A stretch of 28,203 bases of DNA from an uncultured Lachnospiraceae bacterium (GTDB taxonomy: Bacteria > Bacillota > Clostridia > Lachnospirales > Lachnospiraceae), in assembly GCA_949051815.1 (NCBI GenBank), contig CARQVR010000040.1, positions 1 to 28,203 on the forward strand, read 5' to 3'. The translations under genes were made by a program, and so were the position numbers. The notes under the pieces were generated by a model, which saw only the letters and a program-made list of their open reading frames with translations, had not been told where the DNA came from and did no database searches. Below, one piece after another: positions 1 to 6,462 of this stretch. The number at the start of each line of letters is the position of its first letter. Position 1 is the stretch's first letter.

Positions 1-270
1 AGCGATTATATTTTTGTCCGTAACGGTCAACGTATCACCGCAAGGCAGATAGCCTATGTGTTGGAAAAATATGCCGAACGTCAGGGAGTGCCAACAAAAT
101 CCACTCATAAGATGCGTAAAACCTACGCTTCAAGATTAAATGCCAACGGTGTTCCTTTAGATGCGATCAGGGAGCAACTTGGTCACAGTTCATTATCTAC
201 CACCCTCGGTTATATCTATAATCCGCTCACGGAAAAGGAGACATATAAACTGATAGCAAAGGCTTTGTGA
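1..270 (+). CDS. Tyrosine recombinase, C-terminal end (cut by window edge)
   Basis: The frame is open from the first base and ends at the TGA at 268-270, so only the last 89 residues of a larger protein are visible. The catalytic C-terminus of a tyrosine recombinase is recognisable: HKMRK (the H-x-x-R box), LGHSS (the second His region) and the nucleophile in YIYNP. The style resembles integrases of ICEs and prophages. It is a different protein from the integrase at 7616-8710. It ends about 95 bp before a 22-bp tRNA-Gly fragment, so it probably belongs to a neighbouring integrative element whose right end is that fragment. Family assignment is confident; the parent element cannot be named. 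Confidence 0.85.
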   Translation, partial: SDYIFVRNGQRITARQIAYVLEKYAERQGVPTKSTHKMRKTYASRLNANGVPLDAIREQLGHSSLSTTLGYIYNPLTEKETYKLIAKAL

Positions 271-323
271 GTGTTTGAAAAGCTTGCTTTCAACTGCTTT
301 CAAATGGGAACAACGGAAAAAAT

Positions 324-353
324 GGAAAAACCCGCATAAATACGGGCTTTTCC
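324..353. terminator. Hairpin terminator between the upstream integrase and the prophage
   Basis: GGAAAA-a-CCCG pairs with CGGG-c-TTTTCC around an 8-base loop. A-rich and T-rich flanks let it act in either direction. It follows the recombinase stop at 270. Confidence 0.6.
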
Positions 354-364
354 ATATATTATAA

Positions 365-386
365 AGAGCGCGAGACGGGACTCGAA
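365..386. repeat. Left attachment site (attL), tRNA-Gly 3'-end fragment
   Basis: These 22 bases are identical to 8757-8778, the 3' end (acceptor arm and part of the T arm) of the intact tRNA-Gly gene. Matching stops at once on both sides: A versus C at 364/8756, and T versus C at 387/8779. This is the expected scar of tRNA-targeted integration. It delimits the left end of the inovirus prophage and probably the right end of the neighbouring element. Confidence 0.9.
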
Positions 387-417
387 TACACTAACCATTT
401 TGGAAAGTAATTGTGTG

Positions 418-446
418 TTGACGAGAGACAACTCGCTTGCTACAGT
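418..446 (+). promoter_or_regulatory. Probable promoter of the rep gene
   Basis: TTGACG at 418-423 and TACAGT at 441-446 are separated by 17 bp. The inverted repeat GACAACTC (427-434) / GAGTTGTC (450-457) overlaps the spacer and brackets the -10, so the initiator or a repressor could act here. Confidence 0.45.
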
Positions 447-512
447 CTTGAGTTGTCAGACAATTTGCGCGCGGCCGGAAAGGTGTCTGCCCCCGGTATA
501 GTAATACGGGGG
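427..512. promoter_or_regulatory. Candidate double-strand origin for rolling-circle replication (two hairpins)
   Basis: Two inverted repeats precede rep. The first is GACAACTC / GAGTTGTC with a 15-base loop (427-457). The second is a GC-clamped hairpin at 490-512, CCCCC paired with GGGGG around an AT-rich tip containing TATAGTAATA. A GC stem with an AT-rich exposed loop just upstream of the initiator gene is the usual shape of a Rep_trans nick site. The exact nick position cannot be read from sequence alone. Confidence 0.5.
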
Positions 513-532
513 TAGTAAATACAAGGTGTGCC

Positions 533-1612
533 ATGTACGGAAACTCTGAAAGGTTGGACAATTCCCTGAAAGTATCTATAGACTGGATCGCATTCACATC
601 TACAATCATAACGGAAGTATCTGAAATGATTTCCTTTCTGGGATATGCAAACGAAGATTTTGTACTGCTGCCAAGGGGTGCAAACGGATATAAGAAGATG
701 CACCGGCTGGAAAGCGCCCCGCTCACCATCCTGTCAGATGGCAATGAGGACATGGGCATCCATGTGGTGATCAGCGGCACGGCAATCCCGGATCTTTTGG
801 AACACTTCCGCATGTCTGTTATAAGTGACACCCCCTTTTTGGCAGATGCAGTCATCCTTAGTGACTTTGACAACAGCATCATGGTTGAATTTCTGCAGCA
901 GGTACGGCGTCTTGGATGGCTTACACGGTTTGATCTGGCTGTGGATGATCTGGGCGCACGGTATTTCACGCTGGATGACGTGAAGGGCTTTCTGGACAGG
1001 CAGGAAGTGGTGAGCAAGTTCCGGGTATATAAGAATGTACTGGAAGCAACCTTTGCAAATGAGAAGACCGGACACACAATCTATTTCGGGTCAAGGCGCA
1101 GTGAAGTCATGCTGCGGGTGTATGACAAGCAGCTTGAACAGAACCAGAAAGCTGCGGATGGGGAAATGCTGGAAGATCCCTGGGTAAGGTGGGAGATAGA
1201 GCTTAAGAATGACCGGGCGAACATAGCCGCAGATTATCTGATCCGGCGGAAACAGCTTGGAGAAATTATCATGGAGATCCTGAATAACTATGTGAGAGTG
1301 ATAGTCAATGACGATTCTAACAGGTCACGCTGCTCCGCGCATCCGCTCTGGGAAAAGTTTGTCGGTGCGGTCGGCAGGCTGCGGCTGTATGTGGAAGCGG
1401 TGCAGAAAACCATAGATGAGAAGAAACGCTGGCTGATCCGGCAGTGCCTCCCCACAATCGCGGGTGTGATTATTGCGGACGGCGGCAGCTTTGATATTAT
1501 CACGGATCACTTTGAGGATGCAGTCGCACGGATGAGCGGGAGCATGAGGCATCTGGTCTCGGAGAAAAATCCGGCATGGCTTACTGATTACGATGCAGCA
1601 TATGCGTTTTAG
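533..1612 (+). CDS. Rolling-circle replication initiator, Rep_trans family
   Basis: This 359-residue protein resembles the Rep_trans family (pT181 RepC and related initiators of Gram-positive plasmids and ICEs), which nick the double-strand origin through a tyrosine. Visible motifs are an N-terminal SIDWIAFT strand (about 15-22), the TRFDLAVDD metal-binding-type strand (131-139), YFGSRRSE (184-191) followed by LRVYDK with the probable nucleophile Tyr197, and RWEIELKN (219-226). The ATG at 533 follows AAGGTG with normal spacing. Here it would start phage genome replication by nicking the hairpin immediately upstream. It is the first gene of the prophage and is transcribed rightward. Assignment is by motif; M13 pII-type initiators belong to a different family. 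Confidence 0.85.
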   Translation: MYGNSERLDNSLKVSIDWIAFTSTIITEVSEMISFLGYANEDFVLLPRGANGYKKMHRLESAPLTILSDGNEDMGIHVVISGTAIPDLLEHFRMSVISDTPFLADAVILSDFDNSIMVEFLQQVRRLGWLTRFDLAVDDLGARYFTLDDVKGFLDRQEVVSKFRVYKNVLEATFANEKTGHTIYFGSRRSEVMLRVYDKQLEQNQKAADGEMLEDPWVRWEIELKNDRANIAADYLIRRKQLGEIIMEILNNYVRVIVNDDSNRSRCSAHPLWEKFVGAVGRLRLYVEAVQKTIDEKKRWLIRQCLPTIAGVIIADGGSFDIITDHFEDAVARMSGSMRHLVSEKNPAWLTDYDAAYAF

Positions 1613-1704
1613 TAAATCTGTATAACGAAAAGTCTCTCATGGGCTCCGATCTGTCCCGCAGCGGAGGCATCCGTTTGTGCAGATGTGACAAAAAGATACA
1701 GTTT

Positions 1705-1733
1705 TTGCCAATTCCGACAAGATGTGATATGCT
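1705..1733 (+). promoter_or_regulatory. Probable promoter of the small membrane protein
   Basis: TTGCCA (1705-1710) and TATGCT (1728-1733) are 17 bp apart. GACAAG/CTTGTC forms an inverted repeat across the -10 and could be an operator or leader hairpin. Confidence 0.4.
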
Positions 1734-1780
1734 TGTCTTGTTGTCATACCCAATCCGGCAACGGAAAGGGGGTGGAGAAG

Positions 1781-1882
1781 ATGGCGGATATTGCGATCAC
1801 TTTATTTGTCACTGTCATGGGCGGTGTAGTGTGCCACTACATCATCAAATGGTTAGACAGCGGCAGCAGCAATGACAACTAA
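1781..1882 (+). CDS. 33-residue single-span membrane protein, type I toxin-like
   Basis: The peptide begins MADIAITLFVTVMGGVVCHY and ends with a charged tail (KWLDSGSSNDN). It has one hydrophobic helix at about residues 4-22, then Lys-Trp-Leu-Asp. Its ribosome-binding site (AAAGGGGGTGGAGAAG) is very strong. Length, topology and the WLD ending resemble Fst-like type I toxins of Firmicutes, though the family is an inference from shape. It has its own promoter and ends at a strong terminator, so it is an independent cassette in the prophage. Possible roles are an addiction toxin or a small phage membrane protein. No antisense RNA promoter was identified with confidence. Confidence 0.5.
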   Translation: MADIAITLFVTVMGGVVCHYIIKWLDSGSSNDN

Positions 1883-1911
1883 CCTCGGACTGGTTCCCCG
1901 TAAAGGAACAA

Positions 1912-1948
1912 GAAACCCTCAGAGGTGCCACTCTGGGGGTTTCGTTTT
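1912..1948 (+). terminator. Strong terminator after the toxin-like gene
   Basis: GAAACCCTCAGAG (1912-1924) pairs with CTCTGGGGGTTTC (1931-1943) over 13 bp with one weak pair and a 6-base loop, followed by GTTTT. A smaller hairpin, GTTCC/GGAAC, lies just before it. Confidence 0.75.
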
Positions 1949-2067
1949 GGTGTTAAAGATGACAGATTTCATTGCGATCCCTCTGTCTGCCTACCGGCAT
2001 TATAGCATATGCAGAAACAGAATGCAAGATACGCAGCCAAAGAAAACAGCATACTAGCGATGCCGGC

Positions 2068-2262
2068 CTAGCCAGTCTTGGTAACTGATAATTCCGCGCT
2101 GTTGATCCGTCCATGTTCCTGTTCGTATTGCTCAACGTATTGTTTAAGTATTGTTTCTGCTAAGTTTGCTCTGGAACGATTGCTTTTTTTGGCAATTGTA
2201 TCAAGTTTCGTGATCAATTCTTTATCTGTTCTTATAAGTATCTGGGGCTTATCACTTGGCAT
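2068..2262 (-). CDS. Ribbon-helix-helix (Arc/CopG-type) repressor
   Basis: A 64-residue protein on the strand opposite most of the phage genes. The N-terminal strand ILIRTDKEL is followed by two helices (ITKLDTIAKKSNRSRANLAETILKQ is read as helix-turn-helix of the RHH fold), then an acidic helix. This is the standard layout of Arc/CopG/MetJ-fold regulators, which dimerise and read DNA with paired beta strands. The start is supported by GAGGAAAG seven bases upstream. The gene is divergent from the morphogenesis module, and palindromic sites lie in the intervening promoter. It is therefore the best candidate for the prophage lysogeny or copy-control repressor. DNA binding is inferred. Confidence 0.8.
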   Translation of the reverse strand: MPSDKPQILIRTDKELITKLDTIAKKSNRSRANLAETILKQYVEQYEQEHGRINSAELSVTKTG

Positions 2263-2284
2263 TTTGCTTTCCTCGAATAAAATA

Positions 2285-2346
2285 TTGACAATAGTGCTAG
2301 CACCGTGATAATATGAAAATGATTCAAGGTGATAGCACCTGCTATC
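2285..2346 (+). promoter_or_regulatory. Promoter of the morphogenesis module with operator palindromes
   Basis: TTGACA (2285-2290) is followed by GATAAT at 2307-2312 (16-bp spacer) or TAATAT at 2309-2314 (18 bp). The perfect palindrome GTGCTAGCAC (2294-2303) fills the spacer. A second inverted repeat, GATAG-CACCTG-CTATC (2331-2346), repeats the TAGCACC core near the start of transcription. Two related sites over a promoter beside an RHH gene suggest cooperative repression. Confidence 0.65.
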
Positions 2347-2487
2347 TAGGTGATGTTTACTGGATCAGTATATTGTTCCTTCTCCACCGCAGGGCGCACA
2401 ATACCCCTACCGTATGCCCTGCGGGTCATGGAGATACATAGTCATAATAGCAGAGGACAGGGAAAAAGGCAAGGGAGACGGAAAATT

Positions 2488-2727
2488 ATGATGGGCAGGG
2501 AACGTATCTATTCACCGGGCAGAATAGATTTCAACAGTGACAGAACTTATATCTGCACGGTAGTCAGGGAAGATTTCAGAACCGGGGAGCGTGCAAAACG
2601 CACCCGGAAGTATTATTCGTCTACACCGCTCACAGTGGGCGGTCTGTATACGCATCTGGGAAAAGGCTATCCGGGATGCCAGCGCGTCCTGAGCGTGGAG
2701 GAACGTCCTGTCCCGGCATGGGGCTGA
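2488..2727 (+). CDS. Unrecognised 79-residue basic phage protein
   Basis: The start is placed at the ATG at 2488 because AAGGGAG lies upstream; the frame stays open further 5', but that part looks non-coding. The product begins MMGRERIYSPGRIDFNSDRT and contains a basic stretch (RTGERAKRTRKYY). It has no membrane segment or cysteine pair. It is the first gene after the regulated promoter, ahead of the probable ssDNA-binding protein, so a role in replication or its control is plausible from position only. No family is recognised. Confidence 0.55.
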   Translation: MMGRERIYSPGRIDFNSDRTYICTVVREDFRTGERAKRTRKYYSSTPLTVGGLYTHLGKGYPGCQRVLSVEERPVPAWG

Positions 2728-2747
2728 ATGCAATGATGTTGTTGGCT

Positions 2748-2802
2748 GCCGCAGCCCGAAACAAGTCCAGAGATGGGAGGAGGAGGCTTCCGGGACTGCG
2801 GC
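2748..2802 (+). other. Long GC-rich stem-loop with a purine-rich loop
   Basis: GCCGCAGCCCG (2748-2758) pairs with CGGGaCTGCGGC (2791-2802), 11 pairs with one bulged A. GCTGAATGC/GCATTCAGC forms an outer 9-bp repeat (2723-2731 and 2801-2809). The loop holds GGGAGGAGGAGG. It lies in the 128-bp gap before the ssDNA-binding protein gene. Confidence 0.5.
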
Positions 2803-2855
2803 ATTCAGCATAGAAGTAACAGGAAAACAGCATTTGAAAAGGAAAGGAAGAGGAA

Positions 2856-3137
2856 ATGGAAAAGGACAGGGTAAGATTTCAGGTGTTGGGGTACCGCAAC
2901 TTTAACAAGAAAGCCGATGGAAAACCGCTGACAGTGCTGACCACATTTTATCAGTGTACACCGCAGGACAATGAACACGGATCGTTTGGATGCAGGTACA
3001 CGGATTTTTTCCTGCCGGATGATAAAGTCGGGACGCTTACGCCTGCCTGTATCGGACAGGAATTTATCCCTCATTATGGCATCAACGGGTTCGGAAAGCC
3101 TACGCTGGAGGATTTCTCCCTAAAGGAATGGAAGTAG
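2856..3137 (+). CDS. Probable ssDNA-binding protein (gpV-like)
   Basis: A 93-residue soluble protein with no signal or membrane segment. It reads as a small beta-rich domain: VRFQVLGYRNF, then GKPLTVLTTFYQC, a loop, TDFFLPDDKVG, and near the end INGFGKPTLEDF. The placement of GKP-aromatic strands and the late I-N-x-x-G-K/R-P element recall filamentous-phage helix-destabilising proteins such as Pf1 gV, an OB fold of similar length. The start has an excellent site (AAGGAAGAGGA). In an inovirus this protein would coat the single strand before extrusion, and its place between replication and coat genes fits. The family call rests on pattern and context, not a database match. Confidence 0.55.
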   Translation: MEKDRVRFQVLGYRNFNKKADGKPLTVLTTFYQCTPQDNEHGSFGCRYTDFFLPDDKVGTLTPACIGQEFIPHYGINGFGKPTLEDFSLKEWK

Positions 3138-3143
3138 GTGCCT

Positions 3144-3695
3144 ATGGAAGAGCTGGAGACAGGGTATGATCCGGAAGAACCTGCGGATCAGGAAGAGGAA
3201 ATAACGGAACCGGAGGAAGAAGGGCCGGAACAACCGGAAGCGGATCAGGAAGAAACGGAACCTGCCGGGCCGGATCAGGAGGAAGACACAGAGACAGAAG
3301 ACACAGAACCGGAAGAGACTGAGCCGGAAGAGACTGAGCCGGAAGAAGCAGAACCGGACGGGAATCCGGAGGAAGAGGAGCCGGAAGACGGGGCTTACGA
3401 TACTGTCACGGATGCAGAGGAAGAGCCGGAAGAAGCGGAGGAAGAGTCAGAAGAAGAGCCGGAGCAGGAAACGGTCAGCGGAAACGATCCGGCAGGCAGT
3501 GGTGATGTGATCATTTTTCCGGAAGATTATGACCTCTCAACGCCGGGAGGGGAACGGGAGGATGCCGGGTCCATCGTGCAGGCGGTTGAAAGACAGAGTG
3601 ATATCATGACAGCGGGTTTTACATGTACATGCTTTATGCTCGGTCTGCTGGCGGGTGCGGTGCTGATAGCGGGATTCCGTCTGAGGAGGGTCTGA
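3144..3695 (+). CDS. Acidic repeat protein with C-terminal membrane anchor
   Basis: The first ~110 residues are nearly all Glu, Asp, Pro and Thr, with tandem EPEETEPEET-type repeats. A short folded-looking segment (VIIFPEDYDLS) follows, then one hydrophobic helix near the C-terminus (FMLGLLAGAVLIAGF) and a basic tail (RLRRV). This predicts a membrane protein with a long negatively charged arm on one side. No classical N-terminal signal peptide is seen. A GTG at 3138 is an alternative start; the ATG at 3144 is preferred for spacing. The position just before the coat genes suggests a virion or assembly component of unknown function. Codon-level repeats (GAGCCGGAAGAGACT) show recent tandem duplication. 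Confidence 0.7.
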   Translation: MEELETGYDPEEPADQEEEITEPEEEGPEQPEADQEETEPAGPDQEEDTETEDTEPEETEPEETEPEEAEPDGNPEEEEPEDGAYDTVTDAEEEPEEAEEESEEEPEQETVSGNDPAGSGDVIIFPEDYDLSTPGGEREDAGSIVQAVERQSDIMTAGFTCTCFMLGLLAGAVLIAGFRLRRV

Positions 3696-3696
3696 G

Positions 3697-3831
3697 ATGT
3701 TAGAGAGTATGATCCGGCAGTATGTCACTGTTGCAGGCATGGGCATTGTCGTAGGCGGCAGTCTGTGCGGCATTGTGATAATACTCGATTACGTGGTTAC
3801 AAGTGCGTTTTCGATGATGAAAGGGAGGTGA
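3697..3831 (+). CDS. 44-residue single-span membrane protein, minor coat-like
   Basis: The product starts MLESMIRQYVTVAGMGIVVG, continues through a hydrophobic helix (GGSLCGIVIILDYVV) and ends in SAFSMMKGR. AGGAGGG lies at a good distance before the ATG. It begins 2 bases after the previous stop and ends 5 bases before the major coat start, so translation is probably coupled. Size, a single helix and a basic C-terminus are reminiscent of the small pVII/pIX end-cap proteins of filamentous phages. That comparison is structural inference only. Confidence 0.7.
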   Translation: MLESMIRQYVTVAGMGIVVGGSLCGIVIILDYVVTSAFSMMKGR

Positions 3832-3836
3832 AAGGT

Positions 3837-4076
3837 ATGGGACTGACTGCAACAAAACTTATGACGCTGGCGCCGAAGGCAGGAGCGGCACTTCTGTCCG
3901 CAGGCGCAGGAGACGTAACGTTTGATGTGACATCGATTATGTCTGATTCGGTGAAAACTGTTCAGGGACAGGCGTTTAGCGTTCTTGCAATCGTAGTTCC
4001 GGCGATCGTTTTGATCACGGGCGCGGTGGTCGGCATCAAGTTCGGCATCGGCTGGCTGAAGAAGATCAAGGGATAA
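3837..4076 (+). CDS. Major coat protein, pVIII-like
   Basis: A 79-residue preprotein with all the physical hallmarks of a filamentous-phage major coat protein. A short leader has two lysines and a small hydrophobic run (KAGAALLSAGA, cut expected near residue 24). An acidic amphipathic segment follows (GDVTFDVTSIMSDSV), then one transmembrane helix (FSVLAIVVPAIVLITGAVVGI, 48-67) and a basic DNA-facing tail (GWLKKIKG). The ATG at 3837 has an AAAGGGAGGTGAAAGG site. A strong terminator follows directly, as after gene VIII of M13. It would form the virion tube and would be the most highly expressed phage gene. Confidence 0.88.
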   Translation: MGLTATKLMTLAPKAGAALLSAGAGDVTFDVTSIMSDSVKTVQGQAFSVLAIVVPAIVLITGAVVGIKFGIGWLKKIKG

Positions 4077-4086
4077 GCACGGTAAA

Positions 4087-4120
4087 GGGGGCGGTGGCAC
4101 AGGATGCCCCGCCTCTTTTT
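4087..4120 (+). terminator. Terminator directly after the major coat gene
   Basis: GGGGCGG-t-GGCA pairs with TGCC-CCGCCTC around the loop CAGGA, followed by five T. It sits 11 bp after the coat stop and separates coat expression from the pIII/Zot genes. Confidence 0.85.
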
Positions 4121-4131
4121 CGTACAGAAAT

Positions 4132-4398
4132 TTATTTTTTGCGCTGAACCTCTTCCCACATGCTGTTGATACAGGGGCTGGTTTTGCTGTACCTGATGAG
4201 CTCTGCCTGACCGGTGTGCCGGACTTTAAAACGGCGGGTAAACTTTCTGAGCCGTCTGGCGCGTTTCTTCTGCCGCCGGATCTGCTTGGTGGCAGGTGCT
4301 TTGACAACCTTAACCTTCGGTCTCCGGCAGAAACCGCGGTAGAGGATGAGCAGAAAAATTATTACAACTGCTATTTCAAAAATATTGTCTGAAAACAT
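4132..4398 (-). CDS. Antisense-strand basic membrane protein, 88 residues
   Basis: This gene lies inside the phage structural region but on the opposite strand. It begins MFSDNIFEIAVVIIFLLILY, a single membrane helix. A strongly basic domain follows (RRQKKRARRLRKFTRRFKVR) and a tail ending MWEEVQRKK. The start has GAGGAG eight bases upstream, and a good -10/-35 lies behind it. That makes it more than a chance frame. It faces the coat terminator. Candidates are a superinfection-exclusion or immunity protein, or another accessory gene, but no family is recognised. The ribosome-binding site sits in the loop of a small hairpin (4402-4416), so translation may be regulated. Confidence 0.65.
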   Translation of the reverse strand: MFSDNIFEIAVVIIFLLILYRGFCRRPKVKVVKAPATKQIRRQKKRARRLRKFTRRFKVRHTGQAELIRYSKTSPCINSMWEEVQRKK

Positions 4399-4419
4399 GT
4401 GACTACTCCTCGTAGTGGT

Positions 4420-4448
4420 ATTATATAAAAATTCTGTCGGAAAGTAAA
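4420..4448 (-). promoter_or_regulatory. Promoter of the antisense gene
   Basis: On the minus strand, TTTACT (4448-4443) and a perfect TATAAT (4425-4420) are 17 bp apart, about 22 bases upstream of the minus-strand start codon. Confidence 0.6.
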
Positions 4449-4460
4449 CGGGTGAATGGA

Positions 4461-6209
4461 ATGAAACGATTGAAACGGATTCTCTGTCTGATACTGTGTG
4501 TCGTGATCCTGTCAGGGACAGTAGGCACAAAGTACTTTGACACAAAGCACATGGTAAAAGTAGAAGCAGCGGCGGAAGTGATCGTTGCCGGACTTTCGGC
4601 GGCGGCACTGTATGCCATATGCTTCTACGTGGGTACCGTGGCATACGCCCACGCCCCGATTGAGACGGCCGGCCTGTCGGACGACCAGATAGCCAGCATG
4701 GGGTACAGCACTATTTCCTACATGTCTGCCAGCAGCCTTCTTGGCATCCCGTCTGCGCCGAATGCCCCGCTGATCGGGTTCATAGATAAGGCGGGCCAGA
4801 GCTATGTCTTCGGTTCGGAAGCGCTTAAAAAAGTGGCAGACACTTCTTTTCAGGTGATACAGGGCGGAAAGAAGCCGGATGATGACGATGATGATGAAGA
4901 GGGCGGGATCATTGACAACCTGATCAGGTTCCCCGGCAATGTACTGAACCTGTCCGGCGTCTGCACAGCGGCCTTTGCGGGGATCCTCGGCTCCGTCGTG
5001 AAAGACCAGTACAATAAGTTTATGAACGGGGAGGAGTCGGTTTATAATTCACCGGAGATTCTGCGGAGCGTAACCGATGCCGACATAGCGGCGCAGTGGA
5101 GCGGTGAAGGGTTCACCTGCCATATGAACGCAACAGCGACACACTTTCTCAACGGGAGTTTCTGGTTTCAGGACAACATTATAATGAGCGGTGAGCTGAA
5201 TATACCTTTTGCGGCATATGTAAAAAATTTTAACGGTGCCGGCGGTACAAGGAATCAGGGGTTGTCATTTCTTTCCGGTGCAACAGGTTCCATGGGTTTC
5301 CTGCCGGTGCAGAGTTTTGTACGGACAAATGCGGATGGCAGCAGCGATATTAAAGATGTTGGAAGTGCTACAGGCGTAAGCAGTGTGGATTTGAACGAAA
5401 AAGGCTCTTCCCTGACATACAGTGCAAATTTTCCCGTTTTTGCAACAGAAGCGGAAGCGCGGAATTACCTGAAGGGTATACTTCCTGCTTCCGGTGCCCT
5501 CAACTATTCCAAAACCTACCGCATTGCCGACTGGCTTGCGGATGACTGGGCGGGAGTCCTTCTGGATCCGCTGACCGGTCTTACGGCGCTTGGCAACTGG
5601 GCAAACATAGCCAGACATCAGGGGTTAAGTGCATTGGGCAATGAGCCTGATCTGGCCTCTTTCCTGAATTACCTCCGGGATTACTTTGCAAATCTCGGAC
5701 AGCAGCCCGTGCCGGAAGTGGATCCGGTTAAAGGGCCGGTCCTGTATCCTTCCGGTGATGCGGAAGACGCGCTGGATCCTGATACGGATATCGACCCCGC
5801 AAGAGATCCGGTCATTGCTCCGGATCCTTCTGTCAGGCCTGCCCCGAAGCCGGATCCTGATCCCGGAACAGATCCCGACCCCGGAACAGACCCAGATCCA
5901 AAGCCCGATCCGGATCCGGAACCAGTGCCGCTGCCGGATATGGATGCAGCGGACTATAAAGTGGAACTGACGGCAGTCTTCCCCTTCTGCATCCCCTTTG
6001 ACTTTATTGCGCTGCTTGAGGCACTGGCCGCAGAACCGCGGGCTCCCTGCTTTACCTTTCCGGTAGTGATCCCTGCGCTGAATTACAGGGAAGACGTGAA
6101 ACTGGATCTTGCCGTCTTTGATGACGTGGCCGGGGTGATCCGGCTGTGTGAAAAGGTCAGTTTCATTTTGTTCCTGATGTTCGTGACGTCCAAAGTGATA
6201 AGGTGGTGA
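4461..6209 (+). CDS. Adsorption (pIII-like) minor coat protein
   Basis: A 582-residue exported protein. The N-terminal signal (MKRLKRILCLILCVVILSGT) is followed by a probable cut near VEAAA (about 38) and a second hydrophobic stretch. Next come an acidic run (PDDDDDDEEGG, about 143-153), a large presumably receptor-facing domain, and a flexible DP-rich linker of PDPDPGTDPDPGT repeats (encoded about 5810-5935). A conserved-looking FPFCIPFD...APCFTFP cysteine pair and a C-terminal anchor (SFILFLMFVTSKVIRW) close the protein. Signal, exposed domain, repeat linker and C-terminal anchor are the layout of inovirus pIII. The start at 4461 is chosen over a GTG at 4452 for its GGTGA spacing. It follows the coat terminator, so it needs read-through or its own promoter; none is obvious. 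Confidence 0.8.
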   Translation: MKRLKRILCLILCVVILSGTVGTKYFDTKHMVKVEAAAEVIVAGLSAAALYAICFYVGTVAYAHAPIETAGLSDDQIASMGYSTISYMSASSLLGIPSAPNAPLIGFIDKAGQSYVFGSEALKKVADTSFQVIQGGKKPDDDDDDEEGGIIDNLIRFPGNVLNLSGVCTAAFAGILGSVVKDQYNKFMNGEESVYNSPEILRSVTDADIAAQWSGEGFTCHMNATATHFLNGSFWFQDNIIMSGELNIPFAAYVKNFNGAGGTRNQGLSFLSGATGSMGFLPVQSFVRTNADGSSDIKDVGSATGVSSVDLNEKGSSLTYSANFPVFATEAEARNYLKGILPASGALNYSKTYRIADWLADDWAGVLLDPLTGLTALGNWANIARHQGLSALGNEPDLASFLNYLRDYFANLGQQPVPEVDPVKGPVLYPSGDAEDALDPDTDIDPARDPVIAPDPSVRPAPKPDPDPGTDPDPGTDPDPKPDPDPEPVPLPDMDAADYKVELTAVFPFCIPFDFIALLEALAAEPRAPCFTFPVVIPALNYREDVKLDLAVFDDVAGVIRLCEKVSFILFLMFVTSKVIRW

Positions 6210-6213
6210 TACT

Positions 6214-6447
6214 GTGTCCGATATGAAGAACCTGCTTGACCGGTTCCTGCAGGCCGTCCTGTCCCTGTTTCCGCTTTCCCCGTTCCGGGAAGTGATCGAA
6301 GAGCTGGGGAACCTGCCTTATCTGGGATATATCAACTGGTTCGTGCCCATAGGGGATTTTGTAAAGATAGGAACGGTCTGGCTTGCGGCCATTGCAGCCT
6401 ACTACGCATGGAGCATCATTGCCCGCTGGATCAAACTGATATCGTGA
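6214..6447 (+). CDS. pVI-like minor coat / assembly membrane protein
   Basis: A 77-residue protein starting with GTG behind AAGGTGGTGA, only 4 bases after the pIII-like stop. It has an amphipathic N-terminal half (FLQAVLSLFPLSPF) and a clear transmembrane helix (VKIGTVWLAAIAAYYAWSII) with a basic end (ARWIKLIS). In inoviruses the gene between the adsorption protein and the Zot ATPase encodes a small hydrophobic virion-end protein (pVI or equivalent). Function is inferred from position and hydropathy. Confidence 0.7.
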   Translation: MSDMKNLLDRFLQAVLSLFPLSPFREVIEELGNLPYLGYINWFVPIGDFVKIGTVWLAAIAAYYAWSIIARWIKLIS

Positions 6448-6462
6448 TTGTGAGGTGAAGTG

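Noticed and set aside
391..1077. Long minus-strand frames opposite the rep gene
   Set aside because: They have low-complexity, improbable composition and lie opposite a well-supported Rep_trans gene.
3789..4307. Minus-strand frame opposite the major coat protein
   Set aside because: It overlaps the coat gene and terminator and lacks a start signal; the credible minus-strand gene here is 4132-4398.
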